Of a stretch of 43,562 bases of DNA, positions 9,838 to 18,700 are shown piece after piece. The stretch comes from Immundisolibacterales bacterium. GTDB lineage: Bacteria; Pseudomonadota; Gammaproteobacteria; HK1. Below the pieces are notes generated by a model, which had not been told where the DNA came from, did no database searches, and saw only the letters and a list, made by a program, of their open reading frames with translations. The DNA lies in the NCBI GenBank assembly GCA_026712715.1, contig JAPOPW010000035.1:1-43562 (forward strand), written 5' to 3'. The translations under genes were made by a program, and so were the position numbers. Position 1 is the first letter of the stretch, and every line of letters begins with the position of its first letter.

Positions 9838-9955
9838 GCGCCCGGGGGGCGTCCGATAACGCCCGAAAGCGTTCGGAAGTCCTTCCGGAGGAGCCGGGAG
9901 ACCGGGCGGATCCGGGGCTTCAGGAGGTTCCGGCGGAAGATTGCACGTTACGGGT

Positions 9956-11119
9956 TCAGGCCGCGAAGCGCTCGCGGATCCGCGCCGGCCGCCGCTCGTC
10001 TCGCGGGGAGTGCCCGAACACGTCCTTGTAGACCTTGCTGAAGTGGCTCGGGCTCGCGAACCCGCAGGCCATTGCCACGTCCATGATGGGTTGGGTGGTC
10101 TGGCACAGGAGGTGCTGGGCCTTCGTCACCCGCACCCGAAGGTAGTAGGTGCTGGGGACGCATCCCAGGTGCTCCCGGAACAGGCGTTCGAGGTGGCGGC
10201 GCGACACTCCCACGTGGTGGGAAATCTGTTCCACCGTCAACGGCTCCTCCGTGTTCGCTTCCATGAGCTGCACCGCATCGATCAGCCGGGGCTGTCCGGT
10301 GCCGATGAGCTGTACCAGCGGTCTCCGCTGCCGGTCGCGGCGGTCGCGGATCCGGTCGTGGACCAGCCGATCGGAGATGGATGCGGCGAAGGGGTGCCCG
10401 TGCTGGCTCGCGATGAAGTTGAGCATCAGATCGGCCGGCGCATCGCCCCCCGCGCAGGTGAGCCGATCCCGATCGATGAGACACACCCCGGGGGTGACCA
10501 CCGTGTCGGGATACTCTTCCGTCATCGTGTCGTGGTGATCCCAGTGCGTGGTGCACCGGTAGCCGCGCAGCACTCCCGCCTTGGCCAGAAAGTACGCGCC
10601 GGTGTCGATTCCCCCGAGGGCGACGCGCTTCGAGGCGAGCGAGCGCACCCATCGAAGCGAAGCGGGGTCGAGGTGGTCGTGGACGGTACGCCCGCTGCAA
10701 ACGAGCGCGAGCTCCGGCGTGAAGGCGCCTTCGATGCCATCGTCCACCTCCACCCGTACATCGCTCGAAGAGACCACCTGGCGGCCGTCGAAGCTCAGCA
10801 GCCGCCACCGGTAGAGCGGCGAGGAGCTGAGGTCGTTTGCCTGACGCAACGGGCCCATGGCGGCCCCGAACGAGACGATGTTGAATCCGGGCACCAGGAG
10901 GAACGCGACCTCGAAAGCAGGGAGGAAGGTTCGGCTGGGCCGATGAAATGCCGCGCCGGGGGCCGCGTAGTCGCCGGTCCGGAACTCCGGGAGCTCCGCT
11001 TCGCGGCGCGGGCGGTCGGGGAGGGAGGCGGAGCTCATGTCCGCCGGCTCCCGAGATGCGAAGAAGCGACAGGAGCAATCGGGCAGGGAACCCGGGAAGA
11101 AAGCCTCATTCGAATGCAA
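9956..11119 (-). CDS. GlxA-family AraC-type transcriptional regulator (GbdR-like)
   Basis: This protein has 387 residues, or 360 if it starts at the ATG at 11038. An N-terminal DJ-1/PfpI-like class I amidotransferase domain spans roughly residues 65-245. A C-terminal AraC double helix-turn-helix spans residues 285-380 (VEQISHHVGVSRRHLERLFR, then MDVAMACGFASPSHFSKVYKDVFG). At the elbow where true amidases have the catalytic cysteine it reads GGIDTGAYFL, so the domain is a sensor, as in GbdR and related regulators of quaternary-amine catabolism. Residues 1-65 are poorly conserved in look, so the downstream start may be real. The effector cannot be read from the sequence, and no betaine or carnitine genes are adjacent. 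Confidence 0.85.
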   Translation of the reverse strand: MHSNEAFFPGSLPDCSCRFFASREPADMSSASLPDRPRREAELPEFRTGDYAAPGAAFHRPSRTFLPAFEVAFLLVPGFNIVSFGAAMGPLRQANDLSSSPLYRWRLLSFDGRQVVSSSDVRVEVDDGIEGAFTPELALVCSGRTVHDHLDPASLRWVRSLASKRVALGGIDTGAYFLAKAGVLRGYRCTTHWDHHDTMTEEYPDTVVTPGVCLIDRDRLTCAGGDAPADLMLNFIASQHGHPFAASISDRLVHDRIRDRRDRQRRPLVQLIGTGQPRLIDAVQLMEANTEEPLTVEQISHHVGVSRRHLERLFREHLGCVPSTYYLRVRVTKAQHLLCQTTQPIMDVAMACGFASPSHFSKVYKDVFGHSPRDERRPARIRERFAA

Positions 11120-11484
11120 ATGTCATACATGCGACACGACACGTCGTCTGGCGTACGGGCGTTCCCGGCTGCTGAGGATCAGGCGGTGGTTCAATTGACT
11201 TGACCGATGACGATACCAAACGCCGCAGCTTCGATGGTACATAAACGAATAATTCAAATTCAATATCCAAACTATATCGAAAAAGTTGGGACCAGGTCCA
11301 GTTGGGCATCCGGGGGCAGGTATGCCGTCGCCCGGGCAACGGTGCGAGCATCAGCGGAAAGATCGCCAGCCCGAGAGCATGATTTGTCAAGAAGTGACAT
11401 ATACCTTGATCTCCGTCATGGAATTGTCGGGGCCGGTTGCCCTCCTCGGGTGCGGCGCGTCCGGATCCGATCGCGACGTGTCGT
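11120..11484. other. 365-base gene-free stretch with AT-rich patch
   Basis: This lies between the regulator start and the end of yejE. Bases 11200-11290 are clearly AT-richer than the surroundings (AATTCAAATTCAATATCC and similar). A second patch at 11385-11420 carries TCAAG/CTTGA half-sites flanking GTGACATATAC. I see no convincing coding frame, tRNA or terminator. It may hold the promoter of the divergent regulator, or relics of an older insertion. Confidence 0.4.
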
Positions 11485-12522
11485 TCAGGTGAGCCCGGTC
11501 TTGCGTGGATCGAACGCATCGCGCACACCTTCGAAGACGAATATGAGGAGGGAGAGGAGGACCGCGAGCACCGCGAAGGCGGTGATGCCGAGCCAGGGCG
11601 CGTGGAGGTTGGCCTTGCCCTGCGCCACGAGCTCCCCGAGCGAAGGCGATCCGGGTGGCATTCCGAATCCCAGGAAGTCGAGCGAAGTGAGGGTGACGAT
11701 CGAGCCGTTGAGGATGAAGGGCAGGAACGTGAGCGACGCCACCATCGCGTTGGGCAGCACGTGGCGGAACATGATGGTGAGGTTGGCGACCCCGAGGGCC
11801 CGCGCCGCTCGGACGTACTCGAAATTTCGGGCCCGCAGGAACTCCGCGCGAACCACTCCGACGAGCGCCATCCAACTGAAGAGCAGCATGATGAGGAGCA
11901 GCCAGCCGAAGTTGGGCTCGACCACGCTCGCGAGGATCATGAGCAGGTAAAGCTCGGGCAGGCTCGACCAGATCTCGATGAAGCGCTGGAAGAGCAGGTC
12001 CGGCCACCCGCCGAAGTAGCCCTGCACCGCCCCGGCGAGCACTCCGATCACGGTGCTCGCGAGGGTGAGGGCGAGACCGAAGAGAACCGAAATCCGGAAG
12101 CCGTAGATCGCTCGGGCGAGCACGTCGCGGCCCTGGTCGTCCGTGCCGAGCCAGTTCTCGGCGGAGGGCGGGGACGGCGCCGGCGACTGGAGGTCGTAGT
12201 TCACGGTATCGAAGCTGAACCGGATCGGGGGCCAGAGCATCCACCCTTGCGACTCGATGAGGTCCGCAACGTAGGGATCGCGATAGTCGGCCGCAGTCTC
12301 GAATTCTCCCCCGAACCGGGTCTCCGGGTAGTCGCGCACGATCGGGAAGTGGAGTTCGGCCCGGAACGAGACGACGAGTGGCCGGTCGTTCGCGATGATC
12401 TCCGCGAAGAGAGTCAGCGCAAAGAGGGCGAGGAACGTCCACAGGGACCACCACGCACGGCGGTTCGCCCGGAAGCCCGCCATCCGGCGGCGGTTGACGG
12501 GGCTCAGGTGCATCCGGCGCAA
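11485..12522 (-). CDS. yejE: Peptide ABC transporter permease YejE
   Basis: This is a 345-residue inner-membrane permease of the Yej (microcin C/oligopeptide) importer. The short N-terminal helix and long periplasmic loop with AENWLGTDDQGRDVLARAIYG (residues 121-141) are the DppC/OppC/YejE hallmark. The BPD-transporter EAA loop is EYVRAARALGVANLTIMFRH near residue 235. About six membrane helices are visible. It is the last gene of the operon, 31 bases after yejB. The usual next gene, the YejF ATPase, is absent. Confidence 0.92.
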   Translation of the reverse strand: MRRMHLSPVNRRRMAGFRANRRAWWSLWTFLALFALTLFAEIIANDRPLVVSFRAELHFPIVRDYPETRFGGEFETAADYRDPYVADLIESQGWMLWPPIRFSFDTVNYDLQSPAPSPPSAENWLGTDDQGRDVLARAIYGFRISVLFGLALTLASTVIGVLAGAVQGYFGGWPDLLFQRFIEIWSSLPELYLLMILASVVEPNFGWLLLIMLLFSWMALVGVVRAEFLRARNFEYVRAARALGVANLTIMFRHVLPNAMVASLTFLPFILNGSIVTLTSLDFLGFGMPPGSPSLGELVAQGKANLHAPWLGITAFAVLAVLLSLLIFVFEGVRDAFDPRKTGLT

Positions 12523-12553
12523 GGTGGATGTCGGTCCCTGGAAATCGTCGGTC

Positions 12554-13660
12554 TCATGTCTCGCGGCTCTCGAAGTCGATCCGCGGATCGATGACCACGT
12601 ACATGAGGTCGCCGACGAGACGCATCACGAGCCCGAGCAGGGAGAACATGTACAGGGTGCCGAAGATGACCGGATAGTCTCGGCGCAGCACCGCCTCGAA
12701 GCCGAGCAGGCCGAGTCCGTCGAGGGAGAAGATGACCTCGACGAGAAGCGCGCCCGTGAACAGGATCCCCACGAACGCGCTCGGGAACCCGGCCACGACG
12801 ATGAGCATCGCGTTGCGGAACACGTGTCCGTACCGCACGCGATGCTCCGACGCCCCCCGCGCACGGGCCGCGGTCACGTAGAGCCGCCCCAGCTCGTCGA
12901 GGAACGAGTTCTTGGTGAGCATGGTGAGGCCCGCGAACGCCCCGATCACGAGCGAGGTGACGGGAAGGGCGAGGTGCCAGAAGTAGTCGACGACTCGGTC
13001 GAACCACCCGAGCGTTTCCCAGTCCCGGGAGGTGAGGCCGCGGAGCGGGAACCAGTCGAGGAAGCTGCCGCCCGCGAACAGCACCACGAGCAGGATCGCG
13101 AAAAGGAAGCCGGGGATTGCGTAGCCGATGATGATTGCGGCGCTCGTCCAGACGTCGAAGGGAGCGCCGTCGCGCACCGCCTTGGCGATTCCGAGCGGGA
13201 TCGAGACGAGGTACACGAGGAGCGTCGTCCACAGCCCGAGGGAGATCGAGACATCCATCTTGTCGACGATGAGGAGAACCACCGAACGGTCGCGGAAGTA
13301 GCTCTCCCCGAAATCGAAGCGCAGGTAGTTCCACATCATCGTGAAGAAGCGCTCGACGGGAGGGCGGTCGAACCCGTACATCCGCTCGATCTCGCGGATG
13401 AACTCGGGGTCGAGCCCCCGGGCGCCCCGGTAGCGCGCGGTGAGATCGCCGCCCGTACCGGTGACCGTGTCCCCCCCGCCGGTGCCCGAGATCCGCGCCG
13501 TGACGTCCACCCCGGCGCCCATGTCGGCTTCGCCGAGCTCGGCGAGGAGCTGCTCCACCGGTCCGCCCGGGGCGACATGGATGATGACGAAGTTGAGAAC
13601 CATGATCCCGAACAGGGTCGGGATCATGAAAAGCGCCCGGCGCACGATGTAGGCGGCCAT
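12554..13660 (-). CDS. yejB: Peptide ABC transporter permease YejB
   Basis: This is a 368-residue DppB/OppB-type permease. The N-terminus [19 protein letters not shown] is the standard first helix. A family-specific periplasmic insertion rich in Gly/Thr/Asp lies at residues 40-80 ([14 protein letters not shown]), longer than in simple DppB proteins, as is usual for YejB. The EAA loop ([20 protein letters not shown]) is near residue 265. It lies downstream of yejA with a 60-base gap and pairs with YejE to form the channel. Confidence 0.92.
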   Translation of the reverse strand: MAAYIVRRALFMIPTLFGIMVLNFVIIHVAPGGPVEQLLAELGEADMGAGVDVTARISGTGGGDTVTGTGGDLTARYRGARGLDPEFIREIERMYGFDRPPVERFFTMMWNYLRFDFGESYFRDRSVVLLIVDKMDVSISLGLWTTLLVYLVSIPLGIAKAVRDGAPFDVWTSAAIIIGYAIPGFLFAILLVVLFAGGSFLDWFPLRGLTSRDWETLGWFDRVVDYFWHLALPVTSLVIGAFAGLTMLTKNSFLDELGRLYVTAARARGASEHRVRYGHVFRNAMLIVVAGFPSAFVGILFTGALLVEVIFSLDGLGLLGFEAVLRRDYPVIFGTLYMFSLLGLVMRLVGDLMYVVIDPRIDFESRET

Positions 13661-13720
13661 GGGAAGCGTCCGCCCCCGGCTCGCGAGCGCCGTCAGGCGC
13701 GGGCGGCCGTCCCCCGCCGC

Positions 13721-15742
13721 TCACTGGCTCGCGGCACGTTTCTCCCGCCAGTTCCGCACCCGCTTCGACTTCGCATCGTCCAGCCACCAGGTGTCGAAAC
13801 CGAGGCCGTAGGCGGGCCGTGTCGCCGGGCGGCCGAAGAGGTCCCAGTACGCGACCCGAAAGGCGTTGAGGTGCCAGTTGGGAACGACGTAGTGGCTCCA
13901 GAGGAGGACGCGGTCGAGCGCGCGCGACCGGTCCACGAGGGTCCTGCGATCGGGAGCCGAGATCACGAGCTCCACGAGCTCGTCCACCACCGGGTCGCGG
14001 GCGCCGGCGAGGTTGCGGCTCCCCGGCAGGTCGGCGGCGGCCGAGCCCCAATAGTCCCGCTGTTCGTTGCCGGGCGAGAGGGTGATTCCGAACGAGCCCA
14101 CGACCATGTCGAAGTCGAAGTCGGAAATCCGTCGCGTGTACTGCGCGGGGTCCACGGTGCGCACGGACATCTCCACGCCGAGCCGTTCGAGGTTCTTGCC
14201 GAACGGGAGGACGACCCGTTCGAAGTCGGGATTGACGAGCAGCATCTCGAATTCCATCGCGGTCCCGGTCGACTCCTCGACGAGCCGGCCGTCGCGGATC
14301 GTCCACCCGGCCTCGCGAAGCAGGGCGCCGGCGCGGCGGAGATTCTGCCGGATCCCGCCGCCCGCGTCGGTGCGGGGCGGCTCGTAGCCGGTGGTGAACA
14401 CCCGCTCGGGAACCCGGCCCCGGAACGGCTCCAGGATCGCGAGCTCGGCCTGCGTCGGCGGTCCCGACGAGGCGAGCTCGGAATTGGAGAAGAAGCTCGG
14501 GCTGCGCTCGTACTGGCCGTAGAAGAGGTGGCGGTTGGTCCACTCGAAGTCGAAGGCGTGGCCGAGCGCTTCGCGCACCCGCGGGTCGGTGAACTTCGCG
14601 CGTCGGGTATTGAACACGAACGACTGCATTCCGGCCGGGAGACGGTGCGACAGGAGCTCCTGGCGGAGCACGCCCGCTTCCAGGGCCGGTCCGTCGTAGC
14701 CGGTCGCCCAGCGCTTGGAGCTGTTCTCGCGCCGGAGGTCGTACTCGCCCGCCTTGATCGCCTCGACCGCGACGGTCGCGTCGCGATAGTAGTCGTAGCG
14801 CATGCGGTCGAAGTTGTGGCGCCCGACGTTCACCGGCAGGTCGCGCGCCCAGTAGTCGGGGTTGCGGCGATACGCGATCGACCGTCCGGGATCGATCGAT
14901 CCCTCTTCGACCAGGTACGGACCGCTCCCGAGCGGCGGAACGAGGGTGGTCGCGCTGAAGTCCTTTCCTTCCCAGTCGGCCCGGGACAGCACCGGAAGCT
15001 GGCCGAGGATGCTCGGGAGCTCCTGGTTCATCCCCTCCGTGAAGCGGAACCGGACCCCCCGGCGGGGACCCGAGGGCGTGTCCCCGACGACCGGCTCGGC
15101 GGCGGCGACGCTGCCGTAGTACCCGCGGTAGAAGGGATGTCCCTTCGACTTGAGGATCTCGAGCGAGAACACCACGTCGTCCGGAGTGACCGCGCTCCCG
15201 TCCGAAAACCGGGCCTCCGGTCGGAGCCAGTACGTCGTCCAGGAACCGTCGTCGGCGACCTCGATCCATTCCGCGAGGAGTCCGTACGAGGCGGTTGCCT
15301 CGTCCGGCGAGTCTTCCGTCAGGGTATCGAAGAGGAGTCCGATCCCGGCCGCCGCATTGCCCTTGACGATGAAGGGGTTGAGGCTGTCGTAGGTCGATCC
15401 GACCGATGCCCGGCGCACCGTGCCCCCTTTTGGCGCGTCCGGATTGACGTGGTCGTAGTGCGCGAAGTCGGCCGGGTACCTGGGGGTCTCGCGGATGGAG
15501 GTCGCGTGGCTGACGGTGCTTTCCGCCCCGGCGGGAAGGGCGGCGGCGAGGAGCGCGCCCGCGAGCAGGGCGAGCGCGGCGCCCGCCCCGGTGGCGGAGC
15601 GCCGAACGCGCGCGGCACGCGCGCCTTGGTGCCGGGCCGCGCCCGGCGCGAGCCCCGGCTCCGCGCCCGGCGGACCCTTCCTCGTGCATGCCCGTTCCCG
15701 TTGGGGGGATTGGCCGGCCTCCCGTCGGATTCTCTGGTTCAT
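13721..15742 (-). CDS. yejA: Periplasmic peptide-binding protein YejA
   Basis: This is a 673-residue extracellular solute-binding protein family 5 member. Recognisable YejA segments are FAHYDHVNPDAPKGG, which begins about 20 residues after the signal-peptide cleavage site, GSTYDSLNPFIVKG, and the late GLGFDTWWLDDAK. An unusually long basic, Gly/Ala/Arg-rich leader of about 50 residues precedes the hydrophobic signal core (ALALLAGALLAAALPAGA). The ATG at 15742 overlaps the stop of the deacetylase-like gene (ATGA), which fixes the start unless the leader is processed. The role is capture of peptides for import through YejB/YejE. Confidence 0.9.
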   Translation of the reverse strand: MNQRIRREAGQSPQRERACTRKGPPGAEPGLAPGAARHQGARAARVRRSATGAGAALALLAGALLAAALPAGAESTVSHATSIRETPRYPADFAHYDHVNPDAPKGGTVRRASVGSTYDSLNPFIVKGNAAAGIGLLFDTLTEDSPDEATASYGLLAEWIEVADDGSWTTYWLRPEARFSDGSAVTPDDVVFSLEILKSKGHPFYRGYYGSVAAAEPVVGDTPSGPRRGVRFRFTEGMNQELPSILGQLPVLSRADWEGKDFSATTLVPPLGSGPYLVEEGSIDPGRSIAYRRNPDYWARDLPVNVGRHNFDRMRYDYYRDATVAVEAIKAGEYDLRRENSSKRWATGYDGPALEAGVLRQELLSHRLPAGMQSFVFNTRRAKFTDPRVREALGHAFDFEWTNRHLFYGQYERSPSFFSNSELASSGPPTQAELAILEPFRGRVPERVFTTGYEPPRTDAGGGIRQNLRRAGALLREAGWTIRDGRLVEESTGTAMEFEMLLVNPDFERVVLPFGKNLERLGVEMSVRTVDPAQYTRRISDFDFDMVVGSFGITLSPGNEQRDYWGSAAADLPGSRNLAGARDPVVDELVELVISAPDRRTLVDRSRALDRVLLWSHYVVPNWHLNAFRVAYWDLFGRPATRPAYGLGFDTWWLDDAKSKRVRNWREKRAASQ

Positions 15743-16899
15743 TCTTCTTCGTTCCCCTTCGTCAATCCGTCGCCGGCCTCGAGCGTTCCCGCCGCCCGCG
15801 CGTCGCGGTCCGCGCCCGCAAGGCATTCGATGTGCGCCGCCACGCACTCCGGCAGCGCATCGAGGCTGTACCCTCCCTCCAGGAGCGACACCACCCGGCC
15901 GCCGGCATGCCGGTCCGCCGCCTCCAGCACCCGCTCGCTCATCCAGCGGTAGCAGCCGGTGGAGAGCTCGACCGCGGCCAGGGGATCCTCCGCGTGGGCG
16001 TCGAATCCGGCCGAGAGCAGCACCGCGTCCGGCTTGAAGCGGTCGATCGCGGGCAGGATCCGGGCGCGGAACGCCTCCTCGTAGAGCGCGTCGCGCGCCC
16101 CCGCCGGCATCGGGCAGTTGACGGTCGCTCCCGTTCCCCGTCCGATCCCCTCTTCGCTCGCCGCTCCGGTCCCGGGGTAGAAGGGATACTGGTGAAGGCT
16201 CGCATAGAGCACGGTCGGATCCTCCTCGAACGCGTGCTGGGTGCCGTTGCCGTGGTGAACGTCCCAGTCGAGGATCAGGACCTTCTCGAGCCCGTGCCGG
16301 CGCTGAAGGTAGCGGGCGAGGATCGCGGCGTTGTTGAACACGCAGAAGCCGAGGGCGAGCGAACGCTCGGCATGGTGGCCGGGCGGGCGGGCGAGGCTGA
16401 ACCCGTTGTCGATTTCGCCGGCCATGACCCGGTCCGCGAGCGCGAGGCCCGCGCCGGCCGCGATCCGCGCCACGTCGAACGACTCCCGGCTGACTCCGAC
16501 GTCTGGCACGTCCAGGTAAGGCCCGCCGGACCGGCATACCTCCTCCGCACGGGCGATGTAGTCGGGAGCGTGGACCGCCTCGAGCCGTTCCGCGGGGCAC
16601 GGAGCGGCCGCGACGGGCACCAGCTCCGCGAACCAGGGCTCGCGCGCGAGGCGTTCCATGGTGGCGGTCAGGCGGGCGCTCCGCTCCGGGTGGGTGCGCC
16701 CGGGATCATGGCGGAGGCAGATCGGGTCGTACGCAAGGCCGGTCCGCCGCCGCACCGCGGGAGCGCGGCGCGTTGCCCCGGTCGCACCCGCTTGCCCCTG
16801 CGCTCCGGCGCCCGGGCTCCGTTCGGACCTGCGGCTTCCGGCTCGGGCTTCGGCCCCGTTTCCGTCCGCCACGCCGGGTACCGCCGCGGTGCGGTTCAC
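15739..16899 (-). CDS. Histone-deacetylase-like amidohydrolase (acetoin utilisation/polyamine deacetylase family)
   Basis: This is a 386-residue zinc hydrolase of the arginase/deacetylase fold. Family motifs are seen in order: HPERSARL near residue 70, LARPPGHHAE (tandem catalytic histidines), GFCVFNNAAI, LILDWDVHHGNGTQ (zinc ligands Asp and His), LLSAGFDAHAEDPL (zinc-ligand Asp) and SLLEGGYSLDAL near the end. All expected metal ligands are present. The first 50 residues are low-complexity and may not belong to the fold. It starts with GTG, overlapping the stop of the CBS gene. Its place inside a peptide-importer operon suggests that it acts on an imported acetylated peptide, amino sugar or polyamine; that is inference. 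Confidence 0.88.
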   Translation of the reverse strand: MNRTAAVPGVADGNGAEARAGSRRSERSPGAGAQGQAGATGATRRAPAVRRRTGLAYDPICLRHDPGRTHPERSARLTATMERLAREPWFAELVPVAAAPCPAERLEAVHAPDYIARAEEVCRSGGPYLDVPDVGVSRESFDVARIAAGAGLALADRVMAGEIDNGFSLARPPGHHAERSLALGFCVFNNAAILARYLQRRHGLEKVLILDWDVHHGNGTQHAFEEDPTVLYASLHQYPFYPGTGAASEEGIGRGTGATVNCPMPAGARDALYEEAFRARILPAIDRFKPDAVLLSAGFDAHAEDPLAAVELSTGCYRWMSERVLEAADRHAGGRVVSLLEGGYSLDALPECVAAHIECLAGADRDARAAGTLEAGDGLTKGNEEE

Positions 16900-17312
16900 C
16901 CCTCTTCTTCCAGCAGCGCGTACATGCCGTCGAGAACGAGCCGGTTCGGGCTGATGATCCCGATGATGCTCCCGTTCTCGACCACCGGGGCGCGGGTCAG
17001 GCTGTGCTGCACGAAGAGCCGTGAGCAGTAGCGGATGTCCATGTCCGGATGTACGCAGACCACCGGCTTGCGCATGATCTCGTAGACGTTTACCCGCCGC
17101 GGGGAGCGGTCCTTCGCGAGCACTTCGCGAGCGATGTCGGAGACGAGGAGCATGCCCGGTTCGTCGTCTTCGTTCCGCGGCTCCACGATGAGGACCGCGG
17201 TCCCGAGGCCCTTCATCAGCGTGAGCGCCTCCGAGACCGTTGCCTTGCCCTCGATCGTTCCGAATCGTTCGGCCATGAGATCGCGGACTCGGATGACAGG
17301 TCGCTGGGTCAT
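16896..17312 (-). CDS. Tandem CBS-domain protein
   Basis: This 138-residue protein consists almost entirely of two CBS motifs (residues 8-70 and 78-136), for example ATVSEALTLMKGLGTAVLIV and the matching second half ending IIGIISPNRLVLDG. Free-standing CBS pairs bind adenine nucleotides and act as energy or ligand sensors; the partner here is unknown. It is the first gene of the operon, with its stop overlapping the next start. About 218 bases separate it from the divergent oxidoreductase gene. Confidence 0.88.
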   Translation of the reverse strand: MTQRPVIRVRDLMAERFGTIEGKATVSEALTLMKGLGTAVLIVEPRNEDDEPGMLLVSDIAREVLAKDRSPRRVNVYEIMRKPVVCVHPDMDIRYCSRLFVQHSLTRAPVVENGSIIGIISPNRLVLDGMYALLEEEG

Positions 17313-17530
17313 GCGTGGACTCCGGAAGTAAAGGGCGAGGAGATGGGACGCGAGAGCGAACCGGGGCCTCCCCTTACGCTACTGGAATCCGCCGCGAAAT
17401 TGCAATTGCGGTCGCGCCGTCGCGCCGCATCGGTTTGCGTTCGACCGGGGCGAGGCGCGATCATTCACGTCCGCTTCGCCGCCGGGCGGTGGCGAAGCTC
17501 AGTTTCCATGAACGATAGGGAGAAGTGCGA
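17313..17530. promoter_or_regulatory. Divergent promoter region between CBS operon and oxidoreductase
   Basis: Two transcription units start away from each other here. The only symmetric element I see is AATTGCAATT (17398-17407), flanked by CCGC and GCGG, in an otherwise GC-rich region. It could be an operator, but no regulator is identified. The ribosome-binding site AGGGAGA (17516-17522) serves the ATG at 17531. Confidence 0.35.
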
Positions 17531-18505
17531 ATGCCCCATGCCATCCAGGTGCACGAGACCGGAGGTCCCGACGTCATGCGTCTCGAAGAGGTTTCGACCG
17601 GCGATCCGGGGCCGGGTGAAGCGCGCATCCGCCACGCCGCCGTCGGGCTCAACTACATCGATGTCTACTTCAGGATGGGGCTCTATCCGGCGCCGTCGCT
17701 GCCGTTCGCGCCCGGGATGGAGGGCGCCGGCGAGATTCTCGCGCTCGGCGAGGGAGTGACGGACCTCGCGGTCGGCGACCGGGTGGCCTACGCGGGCTCG
17801 CTCGGGGCGTACGCGCAGGAGAGGATCATTCCCGCGGACCGGCTGGGGCGCGTCCCCGATGCGGTGAGCGACGTCGCGGCCGCGTCCATGATGCTCCAGG
17901 GGATGACCGTCCAGTACCTCCTCAAGAGCAGCTATCCGGTCAAGGCCGGCGACACCGTCCTCTTCCACGCCGCGGCCGGAGGGGTGGGGCTCATCGCCTG
18001 CCAGTGGGCGAAGCATCTCGGGGTCACCGTCATCGGTACCGTCGGAAGCGACGAGAAGGCGGAGCTCGCGCGCGCCCACGGATGCGAGCACCCCATCGTG
18101 TACACCCGGGAGAACGTGGTCGAGCGCGTCCGCGAGCTGACCGGCGGCGCAGGGGTGCCGGTCGTCTACGACTCCGTGGGCAACGACACGTTCTCCGATT
18201 CCCTCGACTGCCTCCGCCCGGCCGGCACGATGGTGAGCTTCGGGCAGGCGTCGGGGCCGATTCCACCGTTCGATATCGCGATGCTGGGGGCGAAGGGCTC
18301 GCTGTTTCTCCAGCGCCCCACCCTGATGACCTACACCGCGCGGCGCGCGGACCTCCTCGCGATGGCGGAGGACCTCTTCGAGGTCGTGGGGTCGGGGGCG
18401 GTCCGGATCCGGACCAACCAGACGTTCCCGCTCGCGGAGGCGGCGCAGGCGCACCGCGCCCTCGAAGGCCGCCGCACCACCGGCTCGACCGTCCTCGTTC
18501 CCTGA
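17531..18505 (+). CDS. qor: NADPH:quinone oxidoreductase (zeta-crystallin/QorA type)
   Basis: This is a 324-residue medium-chain dehydrogenase/reductase of the zinc-free quinone reductase group. It opens with AIQVHETGGPDVMRLEE and has the quinone-reductase stretch GLNYIDVYFRMGLYP. The nucleotide-binding motif HAAAGGVGLIACQWAK lies near residue 145. The catalytic-zinc cysteine typical of alcohol dehydrogenases is not seen. The ATG at 17531 is chosen over the GTG at 17525 because the AGGGAGA ribosome-binding site is better spaced. It is a single gene followed by a strong hairpin. It probably reduces quinones or other electrophiles with NADPH. Confidence 0.9.
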   Translation: MPHAIQVHETGGPDVMRLEEVSTGDPGPGEARIRHAAVGLNYIDVYFRMGLYPAPSLPFAPGMEGAGEILALGEGVTDLAVGDRVAYAGSLGAYAQERIIPADRLGRVPDAVSDVAAASMMLQGMTVQYLLKSSYPVKAGDTVLFHAAAGGVGLIACQWAKHLGVTVIGTVGSDEKAELARAHGCEHPIVYTRENVVERVRELTGGAGVPVVYDSVGNDTFSDSLDCLRPAGTMVSFGQASGPIPPFDIAMLGAKGSLFLQRPTLMTYTARRADLLAMAEDLFEVVGSGAVRIRTNQTFPLAEAAQAHRALEGRRTTGSTVLVP

Positions 18506-18511
18506 GGGGTC

Positions 18512-18551
18512 ACGGCGGGGCGCCCTCCGTTCCGGGAGGCCGCCCCGCCGT
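18512..18551 (+). terminator. Strong hairpin after the quinone oxidoreductase
   Basis: The 11-base arms ACGGCGGGGCG (18512-18522) and CGCCCCGCCGT (18541-18551) pair perfectly. An inner CCTCC/GGAGG stem (18524-18528 with 18535-18539) extends the structure. It sits six bases after the stop codon. There is no U-run, as is common in high-GC genomes. Confidence 0.65.
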
Positions 18552-18700
18552 CCCGTCCCGATTCCAGACTCCTTGAGGGGCCCCGATCCCTACCGGTGAG
18601 TCAAGTTTGCAAATCGGTCTCGGGAACGAAGCATATGGGGCTGCTACCGTCAGGGAGGGGTGGCTTCGGACATGTCTCGCCGGTCCAAGGCGCAGCCGGG

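Noticed and set aside
9374..9859. Alternative frame overlapping the histidine-rich gene
   Set aside because: It lacks a signal sequence, ribosome-binding site and any protein-like pattern, while the other frame has a clear signal peptide.
11106..11528. 140-codon frame on the minus strand across the gap before yejE
   Set aside because: It overlaps the regulator start and yejE end, and has no ribosome-binding site or recognisable features.
12395..15952. 1185-codon open frame opposite the yejABE genes
   Set aside because: It is a shadow of three recognised genes; the repetitive acidic/basic composition and absence of motifs fit an antisense artefact.
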